Below are positions 1 to 6,252 of a DNA stretch of 6,804 bases, piece after piece; the stretch's first letter is position 1, and each line of letters begins with the position of its first letter. The position numbers and the translations under genes were made by a program. Location of the stretch: NCBI GenBank assembly GCA_013816725.1, contig JACDEA010000123.1, positions 1 to 6,804 on the forward strand. The letters are read 5' to 3'. This DNA comes from Actinomycetota bacterium (GTDB lineage: Bacteria > Actinomycetota > Acidimicrobiia > Acidimicrobiales > JACDEA01). Below the pieces are notes generated by a model. The model did no database searches. It was not told the origin of the DNA and saw only the letters and a list, made by a program, of their open reading frames with translations.

Positions 1-1001
1 GTACCGACCAGCGACGCGCTGTCGGCCGCGGTGAGGCGGAGCAGCCGGGCGCCGAACGGGATGATGGCGTCCTGGCGCAGCGGGCGCTGCCGGTCGCGCA
101 CAGCGCGGGCGATCACCGACGCCATGCGCGCGTCACCCTTCACGCGCGCCGCCTCGGATGAGTCCGTGCCGCGGACGGGCGGCCCGCCGGGCACCCCGGT
201 GATCGAGGCCAGTACCGCGCCGGTCTCGCCCAGCGACGGGAGCACGTGGTGGATGTAGCGAAGGAAGACGGGGTTGGGGCCGACCACCAGCACGCCCTGG
301 CGCTCGAGCGGGAAGCGGTGGGTGTAGAGCAGGTAGGCGGCCCGGTGCAGCGCGACCGCCGTCTTACCCGTGCCGGGTCCGCCCTGCACGACGAGAACGC
401 CGCGCAGCGGGGCGCGAATGACTTCGTCCTGTTCGCGCTGGACGGTGGCGACGATGTCGCGCATGCGCCCGCTGCGACTCCGTTCGAGCGCGGCGAGGAG
501 CGCGCCGCTACCGGCGAGCGAGTCGCCGTCGCCGTCGTTCTCGCCCAGCGCGAACACCTCGTCCTCGAGCCCGTGCACGCGGCGGCCTTCGGCGAGGAAG
601 TGCCGGCGGCGGCGCAACCCCATGGGCTCGCGGGGTGTAGCCCGGTAGAACGGCTCGGCGATCGGCGCCCGCCAGTCGACGACGAGTGGTTCCTGGTCGG
701 CGGCCGATACGGCCAGGCGGCCGATGTAGAAGCGCTCGCCGTCGCCGTCGGCGTGGTCCTGCGGGCCGATCGGGTCGATGCGGCCGAAGGTGAGGGCCTC
801 GTCGCCGATGTCGAGCTGGTCGAGGCGATGCAGGGCGGACTGCACGACGATCTCGCGTTCGTGGATCGCCTGAGGCGTCCCGCGGTTCTCCCGCAGCGCG
901 GCGACCAACCGCTCGGCAACGGACTCGCGCATGGCCGCCAACCGGTCGTATGCCGCGTCTATGTAGGCCTGCTCAGCCGTCAGCTCGGGATGTACCGCCA
1001 C
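1..1001 (-). CDS. helD: HelD/HelR-type RNA polymerase-associated SF1 helicase, N-terminal 333 residues (partial)
   Basis: Reading the minus strand gives an open frame from 1001 to the left edge, so the C-terminal part is missing. Residues 5-60 (ELTAEQAYIDAAYDRL onward) form a charged helical stretch, matching the N-terminal coiled-coil arm of HelD that inserts into RNA polymerase. A HelD-typical block follows (FGRIDP at 72-77, FYIGR at 91-95, DWRAPIAEPFYR at 109-120), then a Q-motif region (VQREQDEVIRAPLRG, 187-201) and a perfect Walker A, GGPGTGKT (207-214), followed by AVALHRAAYLLYTHR. In known actinobacterial and Bacillus relatives the protein uses ATP to strip or recycle stalled RNA polymerase, and Streptomyces HelR gives rifamycin tolerance; that role here is inferred. 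The start is GTG at 1001 because AAGAGG lies 5 nt upstream and an in-frame stop occurs at 1032-1034. The next candidate, ATG at 932, would remove the conserved arm. It is divergent from hemE. UvrD/Rep is less likely because of the HelD-specific block. Confidence 0.9.
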   Translation of the reverse strand, partial: MAVHPELTAEQAYIDAAYDRLAAMRESVAERLVAALRENRGTPQAIHEREIVVQSALHRLDQLDIGDEALTFGRIDPIGPQDHADGDGERFYIGRLAVSAADQEPLVVDWRAPIAEPFYRATPREPMGLRRRRHFLAEGRRVHGLEDEVFALGENDGDGDSLAGSGALLAALERSRSGRMRDIVATVQREQDEVIRAPLRGVLVVQGGPGTGKTAVALHRAAYLLYTHRFPLERQGVLVVGPNPVFLRYIHHVLPSLGETGAVLASITGVPGGPPVRGTDSSEAARVKGDARMASVIARAVRDRQRPLRQDAIIPFGARLLRLTAADSASLVG

Positions 1002-1006
1002 CGCGA

Positions 1007-1012
1007 CCTCTT
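1007..1012 (-). promoter_or_regulatory. Ribosome binding site of the helD-like gene
   Basis: The minus strand reads AAGAGG-TCGCG-GTG, a Shine-Dalgarno match spaced 5 nt from the GTG at 1001. It decides the start of the helicase, since no ATG fits the conserved N-terminus. Confidence 0.6.
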
Positions 1013-1028
1013 GTCTGGGGGATCGACG

Positions 1029-1034
1029 AGTTTA
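1029..1034 (-). promoter_or_regulatory. Candidate -10 box for the helD-like gene
   Basis: The minus strand reads TAAACT, a good TAnnnT match. It would place transcription start near position 1022 and leave a leader of about 20 nt holding the AAGAGG site. I could not find a convincing -35 at 16-18 nt upstream, so this rests on the -10 and the sensible leader length only. Confidence 0.35.
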
Positions 1035-1043
1035 CTGCACGGC

Positions 1044-1049
1044 TACGGT
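1044..1049 (+). promoter_or_regulatory. Candidate -10 box for a leaderless hemE operon transcript
   Basis: TACGGT fits TAnnnT and ends 8 nt before the GTG at 1058, the spacing expected when transcription begins at the start codon. No Shine-Dalgarno sequence lies before that GTG, which is consistent with a leaderless mRNA as is common in Actinomycetota. No clear -35 is visible. The box is only 9 bp from the divergent TAAACT of the helicase gene, so the two promoters would be nearly back to back. Confidence 0.35.
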
Positions 1050-1057
1050 CCTTCTCT

Positions 1058-2083
1058 GTGCCCTCGCCGGTGAACGACCGCTTCCTGCGGGCCTGCCGCC
1101 GCCGGCCAGTCGACGTGACGCCCGTGTGGTTCATGCGCCAGGCCGGGCGGTCGCTGCCCGAGTACCGCGCACTGCGCGAGCGCTACGGGATGTTCGAGAT
1201 CATGGCCAGCGCCGAGCTCACCGCCGAGGTGACGCTCCAGCCCGTGCGCCGCCTCGGCGTCGACGCCGCCATCCTGTTCTCGGACATCGTCCTGCCACTG
1301 GCGGCCATCGGCGTCGACGTCGAGATCAAGCCGGGCGTGGGCCCGGTGTTCGCCGATCCCTTCCGCACCGCCGACGACCTCGAGCGGCTACGCCCGCTCG
1401 ACCCGACCGACATGGCCGCGGTCACCGACGCCATCAAGATCCTGACGGCCGAGTTGCCGGTGCCGTTGATCGGCTTCGCCGGCGCGCCGTTCACCGTCGC
1501 GTCGTACTTCGTGGAAGGCGGGCCCTCGCGCGACTACGCCAAGACCAAGGCGCTCATGCGCAGCGAGCCGACGCTGTGGGCCGCGTTGCTCGACCGGCTG
1601 GCCGACATCGCAATCGCGTGGCTGCGCGCCCAAGTCGACGCCGGCGCCTCCGCCGTGCAGCTCTTCGACAGCTGGGCCGGCGCGCTGTCGGCCGAGGACT
1701 ACCGCGGCCGGGTCATGCCGGCCAGCGCCCGCATCTTCGCCGGCGTGGCCGACCTCGGCGTCCCCCGCATCCACTTCGGCGTCGGTACCGGCGAACTGCT
1801 GGCCGACATGGGGGCGGCGGGCGCCGACGTGGTCGGTGTGGACTGGCGGATCCCGCTCGACGAGGCCCGCCGGCGCGTCGGCGGCGCCTACGCCTTGCAG
1901 GGCAACCTCGACCCGGCGCTGTGCACTGCTCCGTGGAACGTCGTCGAAGCGGCGGCCGCCGATGTGCTCGAACGGGCGGCCGGGCGGCCCGGCCACGTGT
2001 TCAACCTCGGCCACGGCGTGCTCCCCGAGACGTCACCGGACACGCTCCAGCGCCTGGTCGAGTTCGTGCACGAGCATGGCTGA
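1058..2083 (+). CDS. hemE: Uroporphyrinogen III decarboxylase
   Basis: This cytosolic enzyme removes four carboxyl groups from uroporphyrinogen III to give coproporphyrinogen III. The 341-residue product has the usual family length and carries the signature PVWFMRQAGR (22-31) with R27 and R31, which bind the substrate carboxylates. It also has FSDI with the catalytic-site D76, SYFVEGG with Y150, FDSWAG with S205, and the C-terminal NLGHG with H319. These correspond to Arg37, Arg41, Asp86, Tyr164, Ser219 and His339 of the human enzyme. The frame is open back to 950, but the extra 36 residues are low-complexity, would overlap the divergent helicase gene, and are absent from the family. GTG at 1058 is preferred; GTG at 1070 (starting VNDRFLRA) is a close alternative. 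Neither has a Shine-Dalgarno, and a TAnnnT box precedes 1058. It is the first gene of a hemE-hemH-hemY operon; its last 8 nt overlap hemH. Confidence 0.96.
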   Translation: MPSPVNDRFLRACRRRPVDVTPVWFMRQAGRSLPEYRALRERYGMFEIMASAELTAEVTLQPVRRLGVDAAILFSDIVLPLAAIGVDVEIKPGVGPVFADPFRTADDLERLRPLDPTDMAAVTDAIKILTAELPVPLIGFAGAPFTVASYFVEGGPSRDYAKTKALMRSEPTLWAALLDRLADIAIAWLRAQVDAGASAVQLFDSWAGALSAEDYRGRVMPASARIFAGVADLGVPRIHFGVGTGELLADMGAAGADVVGVDWRIPLDEARRRVGGAYALQGNLDPALCTAPWNVVEAAAADVLERAAGRPGHVFNLGHGVLPETSPDTLQRLVEFVHEHG

Positions 2084-2921
2084 GCGCGGGCTGTTGCTGA
2101 TGGCCTACGGCACGCCGGCGTCGGCGGCCGACGTCGAGGCGTACTACACGCACGTCCGTCGGGGCCGCCGGCCGACGCCGGAACAGCTGAGCGACCTCGT
2201 GCGCCGCTACGAGGCCATCGGCGGCATCTCTCCGCTGCTCGAACGGACGCGGGCGCAAGCCGAGGGTGTGCGGCACGAGCTGGGTGACGGCTGGCGCGTC
2301 GTCCTCGGGATGAAGCATTCGCGGCCATTCATCGAAGACGGAGTCGCCGAGCTGAAGCACGCCGGCGTCGAACGCAGCGTCGGCCTCGTTCTGGCCCCGC
2401 ACTACTCCGGTCTCAGTGTCGGCGAGTACGCCGAACGCGCCGCGGGCATCGACGTCGTTGAAAGCTGGCACCTCGAGCCCGGTCTCATCGACCTGCTGGC
2501 CGATCGCCTCGGCGAACTCGACACCGCTGGCGCGCTCGTGCTGTTCACCGCCCACAGCCTTCCGGAACGGATTCTCGCCGACGGCGACCCGTACCCGGCG
2601 CAGCTGCGTGAGACGGCGGCCGCGGTAGCCACCGCGGCCGGCATCGACGACTGGCAGGTCGCGTGGCAGAGCGCGGGGCGCACACCGGAGCCCTGGATCG
2701 GCCCCGACATCCTCGACGTGATCCGCACCTCGCGCCGCGACATCGTCGTGTGCGCGTGCGGTTTCGTGGCCGACCACCTCGAGGTGCTCTACGACCTCGA
2801 CATCGAGGCGCGCCGGGTCGCCGAGGAAGTCGGGGTGACCTTCGCCCGCACGCGGTCGCTCAATGACGATCCGCGCTTCCTCCGCGTGTTGGCCGACGTC
2901 GTCCGCCGCCGCGGCCGCTGA
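2076..2921 (+). CDS. hemH: Ferrochelatase, coproporphyrin III type (CpfC)
   Basis: It inserts Fe2+ into a porphyrin, most likely coproporphyrin III to make coproheme. The 281-residue protein opens with LLLMAYGTP (6-14); Y11 aligns with Tyr13, the iron-side ligand of the Bacillus subtilis enzyme. It continues with YYTHVRRGRRPTPEQL, RYEAIGGISPL, APHYSGLSV, the catalytic His in FTAHSLPERI (H160), GDPYP, WQSAGRTPEPWIGPD, and FVADHLEVLYDLD with the second catalytic residue E236. All of these follow the Bacillus protein from memory, which is about 30 residues longer. Only two cysteines are present (C226, C228, in CACGF), so the C-terminal [2Fe-2S] ligands of mycobacterial ferrochelatases are absent. 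ATG at 2076 lies inside the end of hemE (ATGGCTGA, 8-nt overlap), and there is little Shine-Dalgarno, so translational coupling is likely. The protoporphyrin-dependent alternative is possible but less well supported. Confidence 0.94.
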   Translation: MAERGLLLMAYGTPASAADVEAYYTHVRRGRRPTPEQLSDLVRRYEAIGGISPLLERTRAQAEGVRHELGDGWRVVLGMKHSRPFIEDGVAELKHAGVERSVGLVLAPHYSGLSVGEYAERAAGIDVVESWHLEPGLIDLLADRLGELDTAGALVLFTAHSLPERILADGDPYPAQLRETAAAVATAAGIDDWQVAWQSAGRTPEPWIGPDILDVIRTSRRDIVVCACGFVADHLEVLYDLDIEARRVAEEVGVTFARTRSLNDDPRFLRVLADVVRRRGR

Positions 2922-4270
2922 TGGTGCGCGTGGCCGTCGTCGGCGGCGGCATCACCGGCCTCAGCGCCGCGTGGTTCCTCAACGGCCGGGCCGACGTCAC
3001 GCTGTTCGAAGCCGATTCGCGCGCCGGGGGAAAGATCCGCACCGAGCACTTCGCCGGCCGCCGGGTCGAGGCCGGGCCCGACGCGTTCCTCGCCCGGGTG
3101 CCCCATGCCCGCGATCTGGCCGTGGCTGCGGGCCTGGGCGACACGCTGGTCGCGCCGGCGACGAGCGACGCCTACATATGGGCGGCCGGCGCCCTGCGGC
3201 CCTTCCCGAAGGGCTCCGTGCTCGGCGCGCCGACCGACGTGCGGGCGTTGCGGCGCTCCGGACTGGTGACCGCGGCCGGCGCGCTGCGGGCCGCCCTCGA
3301 CCTCGTACTCCCCCGAACGACGGTCGAGCCCGACATCGGCGTCGGGCGCCTCGTTGCGGCGCGCTACGGCAAGCAGGTCCGCGACCACCTGGTCGACCCC
3401 CTGCTCGGCGGTATCCACACCGGCCCGGCCGACCGCTTGAGCGCGGCAGCGACCGCGCCGCAACTCATGACCGCGGCCCGGGCAAACCGCAGCCTCATCC
3501 GCGGCCTACAGAAGACGACACCGGCGCCCACCGGCGCCCCGGTCTTCCTGACGGTGTCCGGCGGACTGGGCACGCTCGTGGACGCGCTGGCCGCCACGGT
3601 CGCCGATCTTCGCACCGGCACGAGCGTCACGTCACTTGCGCGTGACGGCGCCGGCTGGCGCGTCGACGACGAACGCTTCGACGCGGTCATCGTCACGACC
3701 CCTAGCTACGCCACCGCGAGCATCCTGCGCGCCTCCGCACCGCGCACGGCCGACGCGTTGGCGGCCATCGAGTACGCGTCGATCGCACTCACCCTGATGA
3801 GTTATCCGGCCGACGCCATCGCCCGGCCCCTGGACGGCAGCGGCTTCGTGGTCGCCCGCGACAGCGGTCTGCACATGACCGCCTGCTCGTGGGCGTCGAG
3901 CAAGTGGGCCCACGTGGCCGGCGGCGACGTCGTGCTGCGGGTCTCGGCCGGGCGCTGGGGCGAGGAGCGCGTCCTCGACCGCAGCGACGGCGACCTCGTT
4001 GCGCTGCTCCACGACGAGTTGCAGCAGACGATGGACGTGCGCGGCACACCGTCGGCGACGCGCGTCGTGCGGTGGCCGCGGTCGTTCCCGCAACAAACCG
4101 TGGGCCACCTGGACCGGGTCGCCGAACTGGAACGGTCCCTCACCGCGGAAGCGCCCGGCGTTGTTGTGGCCGGGGCTGCCTATCGGGGCCTCGGCCTGCC
4201 CGCTTGCATCGCGCAGGCCGAGGCCGCCGTGTCGAGAGTTCTCGCCGACCTGGCGACGACTCCTAACTGA
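2921..4270 (+). CDS. hemY: FAD-dependent coproporphyrinogen/protoporphyrinogen oxidase (HemY/CgoX)
   Basis: This flavoprotein oxidises a porphyrinogen to the porphyrin with O2. Given its neighbours, the substrate is probably coproporphyrinogen III. The 449-residue protein begins with a Rossmann FAD site, VAVVGGGITGLSAAWFL (4-20), with an acidic residue at the end of the second strand (E30) and the GGK(I)R loop (36-40). The family motif VEAGPDAFLA follows (49-58), then DPLLGGIHTGPADRLS (159-174) typical of HemY, a GGLGTLVDAL segment (214-223), and the closing FAD-contact region VAGAAYRGLGLPACI (416-430). No membrane helix or signal peptide is evident, as in soluble Gram-positive HemY. Its ATG overlaps the hemH stop by one base (TGATG) and has no Shine-Dalgarno, so it should depend on hemH translation. 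The old symbol hemG is also used for this enzyme. The E. coli flavodoxin-like HemG is unrelated. Confidence 0.93.
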   Translation: MVRVAVVGGGITGLSAAWFLNGRADVTLFEADSRAGGKIRTEHFAGRRVEAGPDAFLARVPHARDLAVAAGLGDTLVAPATSDAYIWAAGALRPFPKGSVLGAPTDVRALRRSGLVTAAGALRAALDLVLPRTTVEPDIGVGRLVAARYGKQVRDHLVDPLLGGIHTGPADRLSAAATAPQLMTAARANRSLIRGLQKTTPAPTGAPVFLTVSGGLGTLVDALAATVADLRTGTSVTSLARDGAGWRVDDERFDAVIVTTPSYATASILRASAPRTADALAAIEYASIALTLMSYPADAIARPLDGSGFVVARDSGLHMTACSWASSKWAHVAGGDVVLRVSAGRWGEERVLDRSDGDLVALLHDELQQTMDVRGTPSATRVVRWPRSFPQQTVGHLDRVAELERSLTAEAPGVVVAGAAYRGLGLPACIAQAEAAVSRVLADLATTPN

Positions 4271-4795
4271 TTACCGCTCGACCACCGCCCGCCGGCCAAC
4301 CGCTTGGCGGTCGGTGCCGAAGATCACCGGTGCCAGCATGGCGGCGAGCAGGAGGACGGCGCCCAGCACGACGAAGAACCATCCAACGCCGTTGTCGACG
4401 GTCAGCCACTTGTGCATCCACGCTGACGTGTCCGATACCAGCACGACGATCCCGGCACCAAGCAGCACCACGCCGAAGAACGTCATCGTGGCCCGGGCGC
4501 CCCCGGGAATCGCGCCGGCGCCGATCAGGAACAGGCCGACGACCAGCTCGCCGATCCCGAGGATCGCGGTCTGGTCCATGCCGGCCACCTTTTCGTGTGA
4601 CCGGGCGAGGTCGTTGAAGTCGACCCCGGTCTTGGCCAGTGAGACGCCGCCCAAAATCGCGAGGATCGCACCCACGATGAGAGCGACGATCTGCGCCGGG
4701 CTGAACGGCGCGCGTTCGACCGAGCGGTGGACCGTCTCGGCATCGTCGACGACCTCGGCATCGTCTGCGACTACTCGCCGTACGCGCCTAGCCAT
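4271..4795 (-). CDS. Four-helix membrane protein of unknown function
   Basis: The 174-residue product has a charged, probably cytoplasmic N-terminus (about 30 residues, Arg-rich then Asp/Glu-rich), followed by four hydrophobic segments. Numbered from this start, these lie near residues 34-54, 75-97, 103-121 and 137-159. Helices 1 and 2 are joined by a polar loop (about 55-74), and helices 3 and 4 by a loop with Trp residues (SDTSAWMHKWL). A short basic tail ends the protein. It resembles small uncharacterised actinobacterial membrane proteins with a PGGAR turn between helices 2 and 3, but I know no assigned function or catalytic motif. The upstream frame starts ATGATG. AAGGAG lies 3 nt before the first ATG (4798) and 6 nt before the second (4795), so the second is chosen. 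It converges on hemY with no gap and diverges from the aldehyde dehydrogenase, so it is probably a single-gene transcript. Confidence 0.8.
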   Translation of the reverse strand: MARRVRRVVADDAEVVDDAETVHRSVERAPFSPAQIVALIVGAILAILGGVSLAKTGVDFNDLARSHEKVAGMDQTAILGIGELVVGLFLIGAGAIPGGARATMTFFGVVLLGAGIVVLVSDTSAWMHKWLTVDNGVGWFFVVLGAVLLLAAMLAPVIFGTDRQAVGRRAVVER

Positions 4796-4801
4796 CATTG
4801 A

Positions 4802-4807
4802 CTCCTT
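4802..4807 (-). promoter_or_regulatory. Ribosome binding site of the membrane protein gene
   Basis: The minus strand reads AAGGAG followed by TCA and the doublet ATGATG. This is the strongest Shine-Dalgarno in the window. Its spacing (3 nt versus 6 nt) favours the second ATG at 4795 over the first at 4798. Confidence 0.65.
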
Positions 4808-4859
4808 CCGTCTCCCATAGTGGGGGGTAGGACAGAGATGTTCCCGCCACTCAGAGCGG

Positions 4860-4865
4860 TAAAAC
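4860..4865 (+). promoter_or_regulatory. Candidate -10 box for a leaderless aldehyde dehydrogenase transcript
   Basis: TAAAAC (followed by T) ends 7 nt before the GTG at 4873, and no Shine-Dalgarno is present in the intervening bases or further upstream. This is the geometry of a leaderless actinobacterial promoter. No clear -35 is visible, and an A-rich hexamer in GC-rich DNA can arise by chance. Confidence 0.35.
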
Positions 4866-4872
4866 TCAACCT

Positions 4873-6252
4873 GTGACCGACGAGATCATCGTTCGCTCGC
4901 CGTACGACGGCGCCGAGGTCGGGCGGGTGCGCGCCCACGGTACCGACGACGTCGACGTGGCCGTGGCGGCGGCCCGGCGTGCACTGACAGATGCACCGCT
5001 CGCGCAGTGGCGCCGGGCCGAGATCCTCGACGCCGCCGCCGCCGCCGTGGCCGACGACGAGGATCGTCTGGCCCGCACAATTGCCGCGGAAGCGGCGAAG
5101 CCCCTGAAGACAGCGCGAATCGAAGCGCAACGCACCGTCAGCACGTTCAGGTTCGCCGCCGCCGAAGCGCGCAAGCTCACCGGCGAAACCGTGCCGCTCG
5201 ACGCCGCCGACGTCGGCGAAGGGAAGCTGGCCTTCACGCTGCGGCTGCCCATCGGCGTCGTCGGCGCGATCAGCCCGTTCAACTTCCCGCTCAACCTGGT
5301 CGCCCACAAGGTGGCGCCGGCCATCGCCGCCGGCTGCCCCGTCGTCCTCAAGCCCGCCAGCCAGACCCCACTTTCGGCGTTGGCGCTGCGCGACCTCCTC
5401 GTCGAGCGCTGCGGCCTCCCCGCAGAGTGGCTGCACGTGGTTCCCGGGCCCGGGGGCGAGGTGGGCAACGCCATCGTCGAGCACCCCGACATCGCCATGA
5501 TCAGCTTCACCGGGTCGGCCGAGGTTGGCTGGTCGATCCGGGCCAAGGCCCCCAAGAAGAAGGTGGCGCTGGAACTCGGCAACAACGCGCCGGTCATCGT
5601 CGAGCCCGACGGCGACTGGCGGACCGCGGCGAAGAAGATCTCGGTGGCGGGGTTCAGCCACGCCGGTCAGTCGTGCATCTCGACGCAACGCATCTACGCG
5701 CACGAGGCCATCGCCAACGCGTTCGTCGACGAGCTGGTGGGCCACGTCGAGAAGCTGGTGGTCGGCGACCCGCTCGACCCCGACACCGACGTCTCCGCGC
5801 TGATCTCCGAGGACGACCGCGACCGCGTCGCCGGATGGATCGAGGAAGCGGTCGCCGGCGGTGCTGTAGTCCGCACCGGTGGTCGAGTCGAAGGCGCACT
5901 GCTGCTGCCCACCGTGCTCACCGGCGTAACCCCCGACATGCGCGTGTGCCGCGACGAGGTGTTCGGGCCGGTCGTCGCCGTGCAGGTCTACCGCGAACGA
6001 GCCGACGCGCTACGCCTGGCCAACGACACGCGCTACGGCTTGCAGGCGGCGATCTTCACCGCCGACCTGGGCGCCGCCCTCGAAGCAGCGCGCACACTCG
6101 ACTTCGGTGGCGTCCTCATCAACGAAGTTCCGACGTGGCGCGCCGACCACATGCCCTACGGCGGCATGCGCGACAGCGGCAACACGCGCGAAGGCCCGGC
6201 CTACTCGGTTCGGGAGATGACGGAGTCGCGCCTCATCGTCGTGCAGCCCTGA
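4873..6252 (+). CDS. NAD(P)-dependent aldehyde dehydrogenase, lactaldehyde/phosphonoacetaldehyde dehydrogenase-like
   Basis: This soluble enzyme oxidises an aldehyde to the acid (or its thioester) with NAD(P)+. The 459-residue protein is slightly short for the family but complete. It shows PFNFP with the oxyanion Asn (N137), LKPAS with the cofactor-binding K160, SFTGSAEVG (211-219), the general base in LELGNNAP (E234), the nucleophile in GQSCIS (C268), and EVFGPV (362-367). The ending HMPYGGMRDSGNTREG followed by EMTE resembles archaeal lactaldehyde dehydrogenase (CofA-like) and phosphonoacetaldehyde dehydrogenases. Glyceraldehyde-3-phosphate dehydrogenase (non-phosphorylating) is a related possibility. 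The true substrate cannot be read from the sequence, and the neighbours do not tell. The GTG at 4873 is chosen because the protein then begins TDEIIVRSPYDG, a normal family start, and nothing plausible lies upstream. It is divergent from the membrane protein gene and overlaps the ligase gene by one base. Confidence 0.92.
   Translation: MTDEIIVRSPYDGAEVGRVRAHGTDDVDVAVAAARRALTDAPLAQWRRAEILDAAAAAVADDEDRLARTIAAEAAKPLKTARIEAQRTVSTFRFAAAEARKLTGETVPLDAADVGEGKLAFTLRLPIGVVGAISPFNFPLNLVAHKVAPAIAAGCPVVLKPASQTPLSALALRDLLVERCGLPAEWLHVVPGPGGEVGNAIVEHPDIAMISFTGSAEVGWSIRAKAPKKKVALELGNNAPVIVEPDGDWRTAAKKISVAGFSHAGQSCISTQRIYAHEAIANAFVDELVGHVEKLVVGDPLDPDTDVSALISEDDRDRVAGWIEEAVAGGAVVRTGGRVEGALLLPTVLTGVTPDMRVCRDEVFGPVVAVQVYRERADALRLANDTRYGLQAAIFTADLGAALEAARTLDFGGVLINEVPTWRADHMPYGGMRDSGNTREGPAYSVREMTESRLIVVQP

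Noticed and set aside
140..919. Long minus-strand frame of 259 codons inside the helicase gene
   Set aside because: Ser/Arg/Ala-rich shadow frame. The helicase motifs, including Walker A, lie in a different minus-strand frame.
950..1057. N-terminal extension of hemE from ATG 950
   Set aside because: The 36 extra residues look non-conserved, are read through the divergent helicase gene, and come before the normal family start. GTG 1058 fits the family length.
1002..1057. Rifamycin-associated element upstream of the helD-like gene
   Set aside because: I looked for the long GGGGCTTGC/GCAAG-type inverted repeat known before Streptomyces rifamycin-induced genes, and it is not in the 56-bp spacer.
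246..1073. Plus-strand frame of 275 codons opposite the helicase
   Set aside because: It is a GC-rich antisense shadow with no recognisable domain, and it covers both the helicase gene and the divergent promoter spacer.
1388..2014. Minus-strand frame of 208 codons opposite hemE
   Set aside because: Antisense shadow of a clearly conserved gene. Long antisense frames are expected at this GC content.
4299..4311. ACCGC-TTG-GCGGT inverted repeat as an intrinsic terminator for hemY
   Set aside because: The stem is only 5 bp, has no following T run, and lies inside the coding sequence of the membrane protein. Not enough to call a terminator.
4799..4872. Small RNA, riboswitch or operator in the divergent spacer
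   Set aside because: The spacer is under 80 bp, and I see no stable hairpin or clear dyad beyond the candidate promoter elements reported.
4795..5745. Minus-strand frame of 316 codons opposite the aldehyde dehydrogenase
   Set aside because: The plus strand encodes a full-length dehydrogenase with all catalytic motifs. The antisense frame is Gly/Arg/Asp-rich with no domain.
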